A DNA stretch of 64,000 nucleotides, from contig NZ_CP040518.1 of NCBI RefSeq assembly GCF_005848555.1, positions 2,231,001-2,295,000 on the forward strand. Reading direction: 5' to 3'. The DNA comes from Blautia sp. SC05B48 (GTDB lineage: Bacteria; Bacillota; Clostridia; Lachnospirales; Lachnospiraceae). The stretch's first letter is position 1. Each line of letters begins with the position of its first letter. A program made the position numbers and the translations under genes. This document shows positions 35,058 through 49,086 of this stretch, in pieces. The notes beneath the pieces were generated by a model, which saw nothing but the letters and a program-made list of their open reading frames with translations, was not told where the DNA came from and did not search any database.

Positions 35058-35969
35058 ATGTTAGATGTTTGTTTACTTGGCTGCGGAGGAATGATGCCGC
35101 TGCCACGCAGATGGCTTACCGCGCTGATGACCCGTTATAACGGCAGCAGTCTGATGATCGATTGCGGGGAAGGCACCCAGGTGGCCATTAAAGAAAAGGG
35201 CTGGAGCTTCAAGCCTATTGATGTGATCTGTTTTACCCATTATCATGGGGATCATATCAGCGGACTTCCGGGACTCCTTCTGACTATGGGAAATGCAGAC
35301 CGCACAGAACCGCTGACTCTGGTAGGCCCAAGAGGACTGGAACGTGTGGTAAGCGCACTTCGTGTGATCGCACCGGAGCTGCCCTTTGAAATTAAATTTA
35401 TCGAGATCACGAAACCGGAGGAAGTTCTGGAACTGAATGGTTACCGGATCACTGCATTTCGGGTGAACCATAATGTTACATGCTATGGATATACCCTTGA
35501 GATCCTGCGCCAGGGAAAATTTTCTCCTGACAGTGCCAGAGAGCATGAGATCCCGCTGAAATTCTGGAATCCGCTGCAGAAGGGACAGACCGTTGAGGAT
35601 GAAGGAAGGATCTACACACCGGATATGGTGCTTGGTCCGCCGAGAAAAGGGATCAAGCTTACCTATACCACAGATACCAGACCGACAGAGTCTATTTTAC
35701 GTAATGCAAAAGACTCCGATCTTTTTATCTGTGAGGGAATGTACGGTGAAGATGACAAGATCGAAAAGGCAAAAGGCTACAAACACATGACGTTTCGTGA
35801 AGCGGCTACTCTTGCCCGTGATGCGGAAGTGGGGGAAATGTGGCTGACCCATTACAGCCCTTCTCTGGTACGTCCGGATGATTACATGGATACAGTACGT
35901 GAGATCTTTCCGAAGGCATGGCCGGGAAAAGACGGGAAGAGTGTGGAACTGAATTTTGAAGAGGACTGA
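35058..35969 (+). CDS. rnz: Ribonuclease Z
   Basis: RNase Z cuts tRNA precursors just after the discriminator base when no CCA is encoded. The 303-residue beta-lactamase-fold protein has the zinc motif HYHGDH (His61, His63, Asp65, His66), [12 protein letters not shown] near the N-terminus, and later YTTDTRP and [11 protein letters not shown] with a final LTHYSPSL. I used ATG 35058 (AAGAGG upstream), which starts [11 protein letters not shown]; the longer ORF adds 13 unlikely residues. Placement inside the t6A cluster, next to CCA-less tRNA genes, is a notable fit. Confidence 0.94.
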   Translation: MLDVCLLGCGGMMPLPRRWLTALMTRYNGSSLMIDCGEGTQVAIKEKGWSFKPIDVICFTHYHGDHISGLPGLLLTMGNADRTEPLTLVGPRGLERVVSALRVIAPELPFEIKFIEITKPEEVLELNGYRITAFRVNHNVTCYGYTLEILRQGKFSPDSAREHEIPLKFWNPLQKGQTVEDEGRIYTPDMVLGPPRKGIKLTYTTDTRPTESILRNAKDSDLFICEGMYGEDDKIEKAKGYKHMTFREAATLARDAEVGEMWLTHYSPSLVRPDDYMDTVREIFPKAWPGKDGKSVELNFEED

Positions 35970-35974
35970 AAAAA

Positions 35975-36994
35975 ATGAAAGATACATTAATTCTTGGTAT
36001 TGAGAGCTCCTGTGATGAAACAGCAGCCTCCGTTGTAAAAAACGGAAGGACTGTCTTATCAAATGTGATTTCTTCACAGATCGAGATCCATAAACTGTAT
36101 GGAGGTGTTGTACCGGAGATCGCCTCCAGAAATCATATAGAAAGGATCAATCAGGTCATCCAGGAAGCACTGGACGAGGCAAACGTCACTCTGGATGATA
36201 TTGATGCTATCGGTGTAACCTATGGACCGGGGCTTGTCGGTGCACTTCTTGTAGGTGTGGCAGAAGCCAAGGCTATTGCCTATGCAAGAAACTTGCCGCT
36301 GGTAGGCGTGCATCATATAGAAGGACATGTTTCTGCCAACTATATTGAGCATCCGGATCTGGAACCGCCGTTTCTCTGTGCCATTGTATCCGGTGGACAC
36401 ACCCATCTTGTTATTGTGAAGGATTACGGTCAGTTTGAGATCCTGGGCCGAACCAGAGACGATGCGGCAGGAGAGGCATTTGATAAGGTTGCACGTGCCA
36501 TTGGGCTCGGATATCCAGGAGGTCCGAAGATCGACAGGCTGGCAAAGGAAGGAAATCCGTATGCTATTGAGTTTCCACGTGCAAAAATCGGTGAAAATCC
36601 ATATGATTTCAGCTTCAGCGGCGTGAAGTCTGCAGTTCTTAATTATTTAAACGGGGCAAAAATGAAAGGTGAGGAAGTAAACCGTGCAGATATCGCAGCA
36701 TCCTTCCAGAAGGCGGTTGTTGATGTACTGGTAGAGCATACCATGCAGGCAGCAGCTGATTTTGGCATGAAAAAGGTTGCTATTGCAGGAGGTGTTGCTT
36801 CCAATGGAGCACTTCGCACTGCTATGGAAAAAGCGTGTACAGAACATGGATACAAATTTTACCGTCCGTCACCGATCTTCTGTACGGATAACGCAGCGAT
36901 GATCGGAGTGGCAGCTTACTATGAATATATCAGGGGAACACGCCACAGCTGGGATCTGAATGCGGTTCCGAACCTGAAGCTTGGCGAAAGATAA
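35975..36994 (+). CDS. tsaD: tRNA N6-threonylcarbamoyladenosine transferase TsaD
   Basis: TsaD transfers the threonylcarbamoyl group to A37 of tRNA. The 339-residue ASKHA-fold protein has [14 protein letters not shown] at the N-terminus, the metal site HHIEGH (His114, His118), [27 protein letters not shown] and the C-terminal metal-binding [11 protein letters not shown]. It starts six bases after rnz. All core t6A genes except tsaC are in this operon. Confidence 0.97.
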   Translation: MKDTLILGIESSCDETAASVVKNGRTVLSNVISSQIEIHKLYGGVVPEIASRNHIERINQVIQEALDEANVTLDDIDAIGVTYGPGLVGALLVGVAEAKAIAYARNLPLVGVHHIEGHVSANYIEHPDLEPPFLCAIVSGGHTHLVIVKDYGQFEILGRTRDDAAGEAFDKVARAIGLGYPGGPKIDRLAKEGNPYAIEFPRAKIGENPYDFSFSGVKSAVLNYLNGAKMKGEEVNRADIAASFQKAVVDVLVEHTMQAAADFGMKKVAIAGGVASNGALRTAMEKACTEHGYKFYRPSPIFCTDNAAMIGVAAYYEYIRGTRHSWDLNAVPNLKLGER

Positions 36995-37015
36995 AAGAAT
37001 CCGGGGTAATTGATC

Positions 37016-37720
37016 ATGGGAGAGTGCAGAAATACAGCTATTGTTCTGGCAGCAGGTCAGGGAAAGAGAATGCACAGTAAAATACAGAAGCAGTTTATAG
37101 AGCTTGACGGGATGCCGGTGCTCTGTTATTCTCTGCGCTGTTTCCAGGAAAGTCCGTTGATCAGGGATGTGATCCTGGTAATAGGGGAAGAGTATGTTTC
37201 CTGGTGCAGAGAAGAAATCGTGAAAAAATATGGTTTTACAAAGGTTTCTGCTGTAGTATCCGGCGGAAAAGAACGGTACGATTCCGTTTATGAAGGACTT
37301 TGTGCGTGTAAAGACACAGAGTATGTACTGATCCATGACGGTGCCAGACCGTTTATTGATCATGGGATCATTGAAAGAGGACTTATGGCAGCGGCACAGA
37401 CAGGTGCCAGTGTTACAGGCATGCCTTCCAAGGATACAGTTAAGATCGCAGATGAGGATGGGAATGTCAGTGAAACTCCGGATCGCAGCAGTGTATGGAT
37501 CGTCCAGACTCCGCAGATCTTTCAGTACTCGCTGATCTATGGCGCATATACCAGTATTCGGCAGAAGGAAATGACCGGAATCACAGATGATGCCATGGTA
37601 GCAGAACATGAGACAGGGGTGAAAATCCGCTTTTCAGAAGGTTCTTATCGCAATATCAAGATCACAACGCCGGAAGATCTGGTGGTTGCGGAGGCATTTT
37701 TGAAGGAAAACAGAGAGTAG
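37016..37720 (+). CDS. ispD: 2-C-methyl-D-erythritol 4-phosphate cytidylyltransferase
   Basis: IspD makes CDP-methylerythritol in the MEP isoprenoid pathway. The 234-residue protein has the CTP-binding IVLAAGQGKRM near the N-terminus, a YVLIHDGARPFID block and TPQIF, all typical of IspD. ATG 37016 is preferred, though a TTG two codons upstream is possible; the ribosome site is a modest CCGGGGT. It follows tsaD by 21 bases and is the last gene before a terminator and the tRNA/rRNA block. Confidence 0.94.
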   Translation: MGECRNTAIVLAAGQGKRMHSKIQKQFIELDGMPVLCYSLRCFQESPLIRDVILVIGEEYVSWCREEIVKKYGFTKVSAVVSGGKERYDSVYEGLCACKDTEYVLIHDGARPFIDHGIIERGLMAAAQTGASVTGMPSKDTVKIADEDGNVSETPDRSSVWIVQTPQIFQYSLIYGAYTSIRQKEMTGITDDAMVAEHETGVKIRFSEGSYRNIKITTPEDLVVAEAFLKENRE

Positions 37721-37746
37721 AACCGGGTGAAAATCCCAGTAAATAT

Positions 37747-37786
37747 GGACATATAGCAGAAATTGAAGCTATATGTCCAATTTTTT
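37747..37786 (+). terminator. Terminator of the tsaE-ispD operon
   Basis: GGACATATAGC (37747-37757) pairs with GCTATATGTCC (37768-37778), followed by AATTTTTT. Confidence 0.85.
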
Positions 37787-37808
37787 GAAAAAAATATCAA
37801 ATTTGTTA

Positions 37809-37836
37809 TTGACAGGGGGATATTTGATGATAGAAT
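37809..37836 (+). promoter_or_regulatory. tRNA-Ser(TGA) promoter
   Basis: TTGACA (37809-37814), 16-base spacer, TAGAAT (37831-37836). Confidence 0.8.
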
Positions 37837-37885
37837 ACAACATGCGCTGACAAAACAGCACAAAAAATGTTGAAAAACATTATAT

Positions 37886-37971
37886 GGAGAGATATCGAAG
37901 TGGTCATAACGAGGCGGTCTTGAAAACCGTTTGTCCGCAAGGGCGCGTGGGTTCGAATCCCACTCTCTCCG
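37886..37971 (+). tRNA. tRNA-Ser(TGA)
   Basis: GGAGAGA/TCTCTCC acceptor stem, G discriminator, anticodon TGA in CTTGAAA, a long class II variable arm and the TTCGAAT T-loop. CCA is not encoded. Confidence 0.95.
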
Positions 37972-38018
37972 CTTGTTAAGTACAAAATAAAAACTTTTTA
38001 AAAAAGTTAAAAAAGTAC

Positions 38019-38047
38019 TTGACAATATAAAACATACGAGATATAAT
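38019..38047 (+). promoter_or_regulatory. tRNA-Ser(GGA) promoter
   Basis: TTGACA (38019-38024), 17-base spacer, TATAAT (38042-38047), a consensus promoter with an A-rich UP-like element upstream. Confidence 0.85.
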
Positions 38048-38109
38048 ATCACCTGTCGCTGAGAACGACAGAGATGAATATCAGAACTACTTAGTAAGTA
38101 GGGCAAATT

Positions 38110-38198
38110 GGAGAAGTACCCAAGCTGGCCGAAGGGGCTCCCCTGGAAAGGGAGTAGGTCGTTAACGCGGCGCGAGGGTTCAAATCCCTCCTTCTCCG
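38110..38198 (+). tRNA. tRNA-Ser(GGA)
   Basis: GGAGAAG/CTTCTCC acceptor stem, anticodon loop CTGGAAA giving GGA, class II variable arm, TTCAAAT T-loop, G discriminator, no CCA. Confidence 0.95.
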
Positions 38199-38247
38199 CT
38201 TTAATTTTTCTGGAGACTGAATACTTCAAAAAAATTAAAAAAAGTTC

Positions 38248-38276
38248 TTGACAAACAGTTGAGGATGAGATAAAAT
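38248..38276 (+). promoter_or_regulatory. rRNA operon promoter
   Basis: TTGACA (38248-38253), 17-base spacer, TAAAAT (38271-38276), preceded by an A-rich UP-like tract. The leader 38277-38442 has no ORF. Confidence 0.85.
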
Positions 38277-38442
38277 AAACGAGCTGTCTGAGAGACAGAC
38301 ACAACAAACCTTGATAACTAAACAGTGAAACACATACGATTCTCGAAAATTTCTTTACATTTAAAGAACGGTTTAAACAAACCAAAAGCAGTAAAAACGA
38401 GAGATAGCCAAACGGTTGTCTTGAGTAAAAGATTCAAACACT

Positions 38443-39978
<1,536 letters not shown>

Positions 39979-40027
39979 AAAAAGTAGAGAAGATGTGTTT
40001 TACTGTTTAGCTATCAAGCTAAGATAT

Positions 40028-40146
40028 TTCTGGTGCTGATGCGGTTGGGGGACACACCCGTTCCCATCCCGAACACGACGGTTAAGACCCAATCGGCCGA
40101 TGGTACTGCACTGGAGACGGTGTGGGAGAGCAGGTGGGCGCCAGAT
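40028..40146 (+). rRNA. rrf: 5S ribosomal RNA, placed between 16S and 23S
   Basis: A 119-nt gene with terminal pairing TCTGGTG/CGCCAGA, the conserved CCCATCCCGAACACG core and GGTACTGCA...GGGAGAGCAGG. It starts 54 bases after 16S and lies upstream of 23S. No other 5S follows the 23S gene, so this operon reads 16S-5S-23S. Confidence 0.95.
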
Positions 40147-40472
40147 CAAAAAAAGAAAAACAGGAGAGATCCTGATGAAGATAGATGCTGGTTTTACCAG
40201 TGATTTAAGAAGAAAAGATATTTTCTTTTTAAATGGCTGATAAAACATCAGTCAGCATTGTACCTTGAAAACTGCATACATGAAATTTGATTAAGTTAAT
40301 CAAATATCCTTAAACGCAAAGTATTAAGAAATTAATGCAAACGCAAAGATAGGAAGACATCGATTTATCTGTTATGAACAGAGTAATCAAACACATGTCG
40401 GAAGATACGTGAGTATCGGAAGACACGAGAATCAAGAGACCGCATCACCTACGCTAGGGTGATGAAGCGAAA
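40147..40472 (+). other. 5S-23S spacer
   Basis: No tRNA or ORF is found. TACCTTGAAAACTGCATA (near 40260) resembles the usual Gram-positive spacer and antitermination sequence, and CGCATCACC...GGTGATG near 40441-40465 can form part of the 23S processing stem. Confidence 0.7.
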
Positions 40473-43359
<2,887 letters not shown>

Positions 43360-43449
43360 GAAACGCAGGTTAAGAATTGATTCAAGAAGTTTGATTAACG
43401 ATCAACAAAGCATGTATGTAGTTTTTAAGGTACAAACCTTAATAAGTAT

Positions 43450-43522
43450 TCCTCCTTAGCTCAGTCGGTAGAGCATGCGGCTGTTAACCGCAGTGTCGTT
43501 GGTTCGAGTCCAACAGGGGGAG
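43450..43522 (+). tRNA. tRNA-Asn(GTT)
   Basis: TCCTCCT/AGGGGGA acceptor stem, anticodon loop CTGTTAA with GTT, GTTCGAGTC T-loop, G discriminator, no CCA. Confidence 0.95.
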
Positions 43523-43525
43523 CAT

Positions 43526-43596
43526 GGTGCCATAGCCAAGTGGTAAGGCAAAGGTCTGCAACACCTCTATCCCCGGTTCAAATCCGGGTGGCACCT
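43526..43596 (+). tRNA. tRNA-Cys(GCA)
   Basis: GGTGCCA/TGGCACC acceptor stem, anticodon loop CTGCAAC with GCA, GTTCAAATC T-loop, T discriminator, no CCA. It begins three bases after tRNA-Asn. Confidence 0.95.
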
Positions 43597-43602
43597 CTCA
43601 GA

Positions 43603-43632
43603 AAGCCCTGGAAGAATAAATTTCCAGGGCTT
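43603..43632 (+). terminator. Likely rRNA/tRNA operon terminator
   Basis: AAGCCCTGGAA (43603-43613) pairs with TTCCAGGGCTT (43622-43632), followed by a weak T-rich ATTAATTGTTATTT. Confidence 0.65.
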
Positions 43633-43730
43633 ATTAATTGTTATTTGACAAAATAAAAGAGCTGACAGCAGAAGCAAAAAAGCTCGCTGATTCCATAAGA
43701 AAATAATCAAACTTAATACACATATTCAAT

Positions 43731-43775
43731 AAAAAAAGCAGAACCCTGCACAACCAGGCAGAGTTTTGCTTTTTT
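43731..43775. terminator. Terminator of the minus-strand membrane protein gene
   Basis: AAAAAGCAGAACCCTGC pairs imperfectly with GGCAGAGTTTTGCTTTTT; flanks are A- and T-rich, so it can act both ways. Confidence 0.7.
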
Positions 43776-43776
43776 G

Positions 43777-44115
43777 TCAATTATTGTGAAAATAGATCAA
43801 TGAAGCAGGATCCGCAGAAGCTTTTTCTGGTTCAGCTGCCAGATCAGCGGCAGAATCTGCAGAAGGTTTCTGAAGATCCATTCGGTAAAGATATAAGATC
43901 CCACCGAAGAAACCGGGAATCAGTCCGGCGTATCCACCGGCACATAAGATCACAATCAGCTTCACCATCAGTTCTGTCTGAAGTCCCAGACAAACAAGTA
44001 ATCCGGCAAGAATTCCGGCTACACTCCATCCAGATGTCAAAAGTGTAAGAAAAACAGCTGGCGCAGGGGCCTTTTTTTTATTTTGATCTAAGTGATTCCA
44101 TAGTGTTTTATACAT
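43777..44115 (-). CDS. Small membrane protein of unknown function
   Basis: A 112-residue protein I cannot assign. It has a basic N-terminus, two hydrophobic segments (about residues 19-43 and 48-75, with GGYAGLIPGFFGGILYLY), and a polar Ala/Asp/Glu/Ser-rich tail from residue 82. AGGAGGAATGGATT before its ATG and a downstream terminator make it a real gene. TATAAT lies upstream on the minus strand without a good -35, near the palindrome CTGTTG-TCAG-CAACAG (44153-44168). It is divergent from the ABC transporter genes; no functional link can be shown. Confidence 0.7.
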   Translation of the reverse strand: MYKTLWNHLDQNKKKAPAPAVFLTLLTSGWSVAGILAGLLVCLGLQTELMVKLIVILCAGGYAGLIPGFFGGILYLYRMDLQKPSADSAADLAAEPEKASADPASLIYFHNN

Positions 44116-44276
44116 AATCCATTCCTCCTGTTTTGATGGAATTATACTTCTGCTGTTGTCAGCAACAGTCAGCCATAATATTGATTTCCTTTATCTGTAT
44201 CTGTCTGTATTATAGAAAAGAAATGTAAAATACAAATGCGCAGGAATGAAAAATTTTTGTAAAATATAAGTAGAAA

Positions 44277-44305
44277 TTGCATTTTGAATTAAGAACCGAT
44301 ATACT
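44277..44305 (+). promoter_or_regulatory. Promoter of the ABC transporter genes
   Basis: TTGCAT (44277-44282), 17-base spacer, TATACT (44300-44305). The roughly 140-base leader holds the hairpins ATCACAGC/GCTGTGAT (44333-44366) and GGGGGC/GCCCCC (near 44390-44407). The latter sits close to the ribosome site and could affect translation. No other feature is seen in 44116-44442. Confidence 0.65.
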
Positions 44306-44442
44306 TATAAATATAGTTATTGATAATATTCGATCACAGCCGAAAACATTTTTCTATAGCTGTGATACGTGAGTGAGAGAATTAAAAGGGGGCAGATAAA
44401 AGCCCCCTGAAATCATATAGAGAGCAAAGAGGAGGGGTGGAA

Positions 44443-45156
44443 ATGGAGCATACGGAAGATTATGTGAAGCTGGAGAATGTATCCAAAATATATGGCTCAA
44501 AAGAAGTGAAGATCATAGCAGTGGATGAGATCAGCTTCCGGATAAAAAAAGGAGAATTTGTGGTTGTGGTAGGACCCAGCGGTGCCGGAAAGACGACGGT
44601 GCTGAATATCCTGGGCGGAATGGATAAGGCCACATCCGGCAATGTCTGGATCGATGGAAAAAATATCGCAAAATATACAGACCGGCAGCTGACCGGATAC
44701 CGGCGGAGGGATATTGGATTTGTATTCCAGTTTTATAATCTGGTGCCAAATCTGACTGCATTGGAGAATGTGGAGCTTGCTCTTCAGATCTGTAAGGATC
44801 CTCTGGATGCCAGGACAGTTCTGGAGGAAGTGGGTCTGAAGGAGAGACTGACTAATTTTCCGGCACAGTTATCCGGCGGTGAGCAGCAGAGAGTTTCCAT
44901 AGCCAGAGCTCTGGCGAAGAATCCAAAGCTTCTGCTCTGTGATGAACCTACAGGAGCGTTGGATTATCAGACCGGCAAGGCAATCCTGAAGCTCCTTCAG
45001 GATACCAGCAGGGAACGGGGCATGACGGTTATTGTCATTACTCACAACTCTGCACTGACACCTATGGCCGACCGTGTGATCAAGATCAAAAACGGCAAGG
45101 TTTCCAGGATGACCGAAAATGCACATCCCACACCAGTGGAAGAGATTGAATGGTAG
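44443..45156 (+). CDS. ABC transporter ATP-binding protein, MacB/LolD type
   Basis: A 237-residue ATPase that would power the FtsX-type permease encoded next. Walker A is GPSGAGKT (44-51), the signature is [15 protein letters not shown], and Walker B is [12 protein letters not shown]. Best relatives are the MacB, LolD and BceA-like group. ATG 44443 follows GGAGG by seven bases; a GTG two codons upstream is possible. Its end overlaps one possible start of the permease gene. Confidence 0.93.
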   Translation: MEHTEDYVKLENVSKIYGSKEVKIIAVDEISFRIKKGEFVVVVGPSGAGKTTVLNILGGMDKATSGNVWIDGKNIAKYTDRQLTGYRRRDIGFVFQFYNLVPNLTALENVELALQICKDPLDARTVLEEVGLKERLTNFPAQLSGGEQQRVSIARALAKNPKLLLCDEPTGALDYQTGKAILKLLQDTSRERGMTVIVITHNSALTPMADRVIKIKNGKVSRMTENAHPTPVEEIEW

Positions 45157-45164
45157 GTGACGGA

Positions 45165-48100
45165 ATGAAAGCATTGCACAAAGATTTCTGGATGGAGATC
45201 CGGAAAAGCAAAGCACGTTTTATCTCGATCTTTCTGATCGTGGCACTGGGCGTTGCATTTTTTTCCGGGATCCAGGCGTCTTCTCCGGATATGAGATATT
45301 CCGGAGATGCCTATTATGAAGCAGCAAAGCTGATGGACCTGAAGATCCAGGGAACACTGGGACTGACTGAGCGTGATGTAAAAGCGGTATCAGACATTGA
45401 CGGTGTGGAATTGGCTGAGGGCGGTTACTCTACGGATGTTATGAGTGGAGAGGACGATGCCAGGAAGGTTCTTCATCTGGAATCCATCAGCAGCAATTTT
45501 AATCTGCTCACAGCAGATGAAGGAAGGATACCGAAAAAAAGCGGCGAGATTTTTCTGGACAAGCCATTTGCAAAGAATCGGGGGTATAAAATCGGGGATA
45601 CCATATCCGTCAGGGAGGATGGAGACAGTGAGCTTCTGAAAAAAACAACCTATACAGTTGTGGGAATCGGAAGCAGCCCTCTTTATATTTCGTTTAACAG
45701 AGGAAATACGACTCTTGGATCCGGTGAGGTCAGCGGCTTCGGATACATTCTTCCTGAGGATTTTGAACAGGAAGCTTTTACCCAGATCTATGTTATGGTT
45801 CATGAATCCGGGGATGTGATCAGCTATACCGATGCCTATGACAATCTTATCAGGAAAATACAGAAGCGTGTGGAAGGCATCGAAAAAGAACAGTGCAGAC
45901 TGCGCTATGATGAGATCGTCGCAGAAGCCAATGAAAAACTGGATGATGCCAGAAAAGAGCTTGAGGACGGAAAGAAGGAATCAGAGGAAAAACTTAGCGA
46001 CGCGAAGAAAAAGCTGGATGATGGGCAGAAGAAGTATGATGATGGAAAAAAAGAGTACGAAGATGGAAAACAGCAGCTCAGCGATGCAAAAAAAGAACTG
46101 ACCGACGGAAAACAGCAGCTTGCTGACGGAAGAAAGCAGATCGAAGATGGATGGTCTCAGCTTAACAGCGCAAAACAGCAGGTGGAAGACGGTCTGTCCC
46201 AGTTAAATGCTGCCAGATCCCAGCTTGCCGACTCCGAAGCACAGATAAATGGGAAGCAGTCAGAGCTGACTGCCGGATATGAACAGCTGACTGCCGCAAA
46301 ACAGCAGGTAAGTGACGGTGAGGCTCAGCTCCGGGAAGCGGAGAAAACCCTGGAAAGCAAACAGGCTGAGCTTGACAGTGGAAGAGAACAGCTGGAAACG
46401 GGAAAGAATACGATCAAAGAAACAAAGGCTGCTCTCACCAGTCAGAAAGAACAGTGTGAGGCAGGACTTGTACAGGTTTCCGAGGGCGAATCCCAGATCA
46501 GTTCCGTTGAAGAAGCCCTTTCCGGGCAGCAGGCACAGCTGGATGAACTGACCAGTCAGAAAGAGGCATTAAGCAGTCAGGCGGCGGAGCTGCAGGCGCA
46601 GTATGACGCCGGTGCGGAAGCAGGAAAAACTGAGGAAGAGCTGGCGGAGCTTTTCACACAGATTCAGACATTAAATGGTCAGATCAGTGCAATGGAAGAA
46701 CAGATAAATGCCGGTCAGGCACAGATCGACGGGGCGCGGTCAGAGCTTACTGCAAAAAAATCAGAGCTGGCCCAGACAAGAGCTGAACTGGAGAGCAGCC
46801 TAGGTCAGATCAATGAGGGCTTCAGCCAGATCAAAGAACAGGAAGAAACACTTTCCGGGACAGAGGCACAGCTGAACAAAGGCCAGGAAGAACTGGATAA
46901 AGGGAAAAAAGAGCTGGAAACAAAGAAAGCAGAGCTTTCAGCGGCAAAAGAAGAAATTGCGGCAAACCAGGCAACTCTGGATGATGGCCAGAATCAGCTG
47001 GATTCGGCCAGAGTCCAGCTCAGCTCCGGGAGGCAGCAGCTGGAGGAAAAACAGGCCCAGTTAAATGCCGGTCAGGCAGAAATCCAGGCCAACACAGAAA
47101 AGCTTACCAGCAGTCAGGCTGAACTGGATGCAAATGAACAGAAACTCCTGGACGGAGAAAAGGAAATCCAAGAAAACGAACAGAAATTAAAAGATGCAAA
47201 AAAAGATCTGGAGGACGCAAAAAAGAAGCTTTCCGATGGAAAGAAAGAATATCAGGATGGCAAAAAAGAGGCCGATGAAAAAATTGCGGAAGCCCAGCAG
47301 AAGATCGAGGATGCCCAGAAAGAGGTGGATGATATTGAAACACCGGAGTGGATCATCACAGATCGTAATGACCTTCCGGAATATTCGGATTTTGGTGATA
47401 ACGCAGAGCGGCTGAAAAACATCGGAAAGGTTTTCCCGATGATATTCTTCCTTGTAGCGGCTCTGATCAGTCTTACCACGATGACACGAATGGTGGAGGA
47501 ACAGCGAACCCAGATCGGAACCATGAAAGCGCTGGGCTACGGAAAAGCATCCATTGCATCCAAGTATCTCAGCTACGCATTTCTGGCTACAGCAGGCGGA
47601 AGCGTTGCAGGAGTACTTTTCGGAGAAAAGGTTCTTCCGTATATCATTATCCAGGCCTATGGGATCATGTACTGGAATATTGGCGATCACATGCAACTGG
47701 ATTATGAGTTACAATATGCACTGATCGCTTCCGGAGCAGCGGTGATCTGTACTATGGGCGCTACACTGTTTTCCTGTGCAAGAACCCTGGCAGAAACACC
47801 GGCATCTCTGATGCGTCCGCCTGCACCGAAAGAGGGAAAACGGATCCTTATTGAACGGATCAGCTTTATCTGGAAGCATCTGAGCTTTTCCTGGAAATCG
47901 TCCATGCGAAACCTTTTCCGTTATAAAAAACGTCTTTTTATGACCATTTTCGGAATTGCAGGAAGCATGGGACTGATGCTTGTAGGATTCGGACTTTATG
48001 ACTCCATTATGGATATTGCGATTCTTCAGTATGATCAGATCCAGCATTACGATGCCATGGTGATCAATGATGAGGATGCCACAGACAGCCAGGAAAAGGA

Positions 48101-49022
48101 TCTTCTAAAATTCCTGGACAAAAACAGCGAGATCGATCACTATACCCGTGTGCAACTCACCAAGATGACGGCACCAAAAGAAAAGGGAAGTGTCAGTATC
48201 TATGTGTATGTTCCGGAAAATACGGAAAATTTTAAAGAGGATGTAACGTTACGTGACAGAAAGTCCCACGAGCAGTATGAGCTTACCGACGACGGAGCCG
48301 TGATCTGTGAAAAAACAGCTTCACTTATCGGTGTGAAAACAGGAGACGAGATCACCCTGGAGAAAGATAACAGAAAGTATAAAGTAAAGATCACTGCTGT
48401 CACAGAGAACTATATGGGACACTACGTTTACATGACCCCATCCTGCTATGAAAAAACATTCGAAGAGAAACCGGAGTATTCAAGTACAGTATATACTATG
48501 AAAGAGGATGCAGAGAGTGATCTGGAAACTCTTGGAAATGCGATCCTGAAATATCCGGCGGCTTTAAGTATCAGCTATACAAGCAGCACGGCAGGTCAGG
48601 TAGAGCGAATGCTGGGATCCCTCGGAGCGGTGATCTGGGTCCTGATCATTTCGGCCGGAATGCTGGCATTTGTGGTACTGTATAATCTGAACAACATCAA
48701 TATCACAGAGCGTCAGAGAGAGCTTGCAACATTGAAGGTCCTGGGATTTTATGATGGCGAGGTTTCCCAGTATGTATTCCGGGAAAATATCCTGCTGTCC
48801 TTCATAGGAATCCTGGCAGGCGCAGTGTTCGGAATCTTCCTCCATCGGTATGTGATCACAACCGTTGAGGTAGATGCGGTGATGTTCGGAAGAAATATCA
48901 AGCCAATAAGCTTTGTTTACAGTGGAATCATTACCTTCGGATTCTCCATGTTTGTAAATATGGTGATGCATTTTAAGCTGAAAAAGATCAATATGGTAGA
49001 GTCACTGAAAAGCGTAGAATAA
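45165..49022 (+). CDS. FtsX-family ABC permease with very long coiled-coil domain
   Basis: A 1285-residue permease. An N-terminal membrane segment (ISIFLIVALGVAFFSGI) leads to a MacB-like extracytoplasmic domain. Residues about 255-725 are then an almost uninterrupted coiled coil of DG-containing repeats (KKLDDGQKKYDDGKKEYEDG and similar), changing to Gln/Ala/Glu repeats. Then come an FtsX core (MIFFLVAALISLTTMTRMVEE...), a second MacB-like domain and a final FtsX core with the ending NMVMHFKLKKINMVESLKSVE. ATG 45165 is preferred over 45150. Such permeases occur in Firmicutes near peptide-export or resistance genes, but the cargo here is unknown. The coil would lie outside the membrane. Confidence 0.9.
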   Translation: MKALHKDFWMEIRKSKARFISIFLIVALGVAFFSGIQASSPDMRYSGDAYYEAAKLMDLKIQGTLGLTERDVKAVSDIDGVELAEGGYSTDVMSGEDDARKVLHLESISSNFNLLTADEGRIPKKSGEIFLDKPFAKNRGYKIGDTISVREDGDSELLKKTTYTVVGIGSSPLYISFNRGNTTLGSGEVSGFGYILPEDFEQEAFTQIYVMVHESGDVISYTDAYDNLIRKIQKRVEGIEKEQCRLRYDEIVAEANEKLDDARKELEDGKKESEEKLSDAKKKLDDGQKKYDDGKKEYEDGKQQLSDAKKELTDGKQQLADGRKQIEDGWSQLNSAKQQVEDGLSQLNAARSQLADSEAQINGKQSELTAGYEQLTAAKQQVSDGEAQLREAEKTLESKQAELDSGREQLETGKNTIKETKAALTSQKEQCEAGLVQVSEGESQISSVEEALSGQQAQLDELTSQKEALSSQAAELQAQYDAGAEAGKTEEELAELFTQIQTLNGQISAMEEQINAGQAQIDGARSELTAKKSELAQTRAELESSLGQINEGFSQIKEQEETLSGTEAQLNKGQEELDKGKKELETKKAELSAAKEEIAANQATLDDGQNQLDSARVQLSSGRQQLEEKQAQLNAGQAEIQANTEKLTSSQAELDANEQKLLDGEKEIQENEQKLKDAKKDLEDAKKKLSDGKKEYQDGKKEADEKIAEAQQKIEDAQKEVDDIETPEWIITDRNDLPEYSDFGDNAERLKNIGKVFPMIFFLVAALISLTTMTRMVEEQRTQIGTMKALGYGKASIASKYLSYAFLATAGGSVAGVLFGEKVLPYIIIQAYGIMYWNIGDHMQLDYELQYALIASGAAVICTMGATLFSCARTLAETPASLMRPPAPKEGKRILIERISFIWKHLSFSWKSSMRNLFRYKKRLFMTIFGIAGSMGLMLVGFGLYDSIMDIAILQYDQIQHYDAMVINDEDATDSQEKDLLKFLDKNSEIDHYTRVQLTKMTAPKEKGSVSIYVYVPENTENFKEDVTLRDRKSHEQYELTDDGAVICEKTASLIGVKTGDEITLEKDNRKYKVKITAVTENYMGHYVYMTPSCYEKTFEEKPEYSSTVYTMKEDAESDLETLGNAILKYPAALSISYTSSTAGQVERMLGSLGAVIWVLIISAGMLAFVVLYNLNNINITERQRELATLKVLGFYDGEVSQYVFRENILLSFIGILAGAVFGIFLHRYVITTVEVDAVMFGRNIKPISFVYSGIITFGFSMFVNMVMHFKLKKINMVESLKSVE

Positions 49023-49086
49023 AATAATAAAAAATAAGAAAGCGAAAAATTAATTACCGGAGAGGTAAAAGGATAAGGAGACGAGC

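Noticed and set aside
46000..47340. Second SbcC/SMC-like gene in the coiled-coil region
   Set aside because: No Walker motifs; the coil is continuous in frame with FtsX permease domains on both sides.
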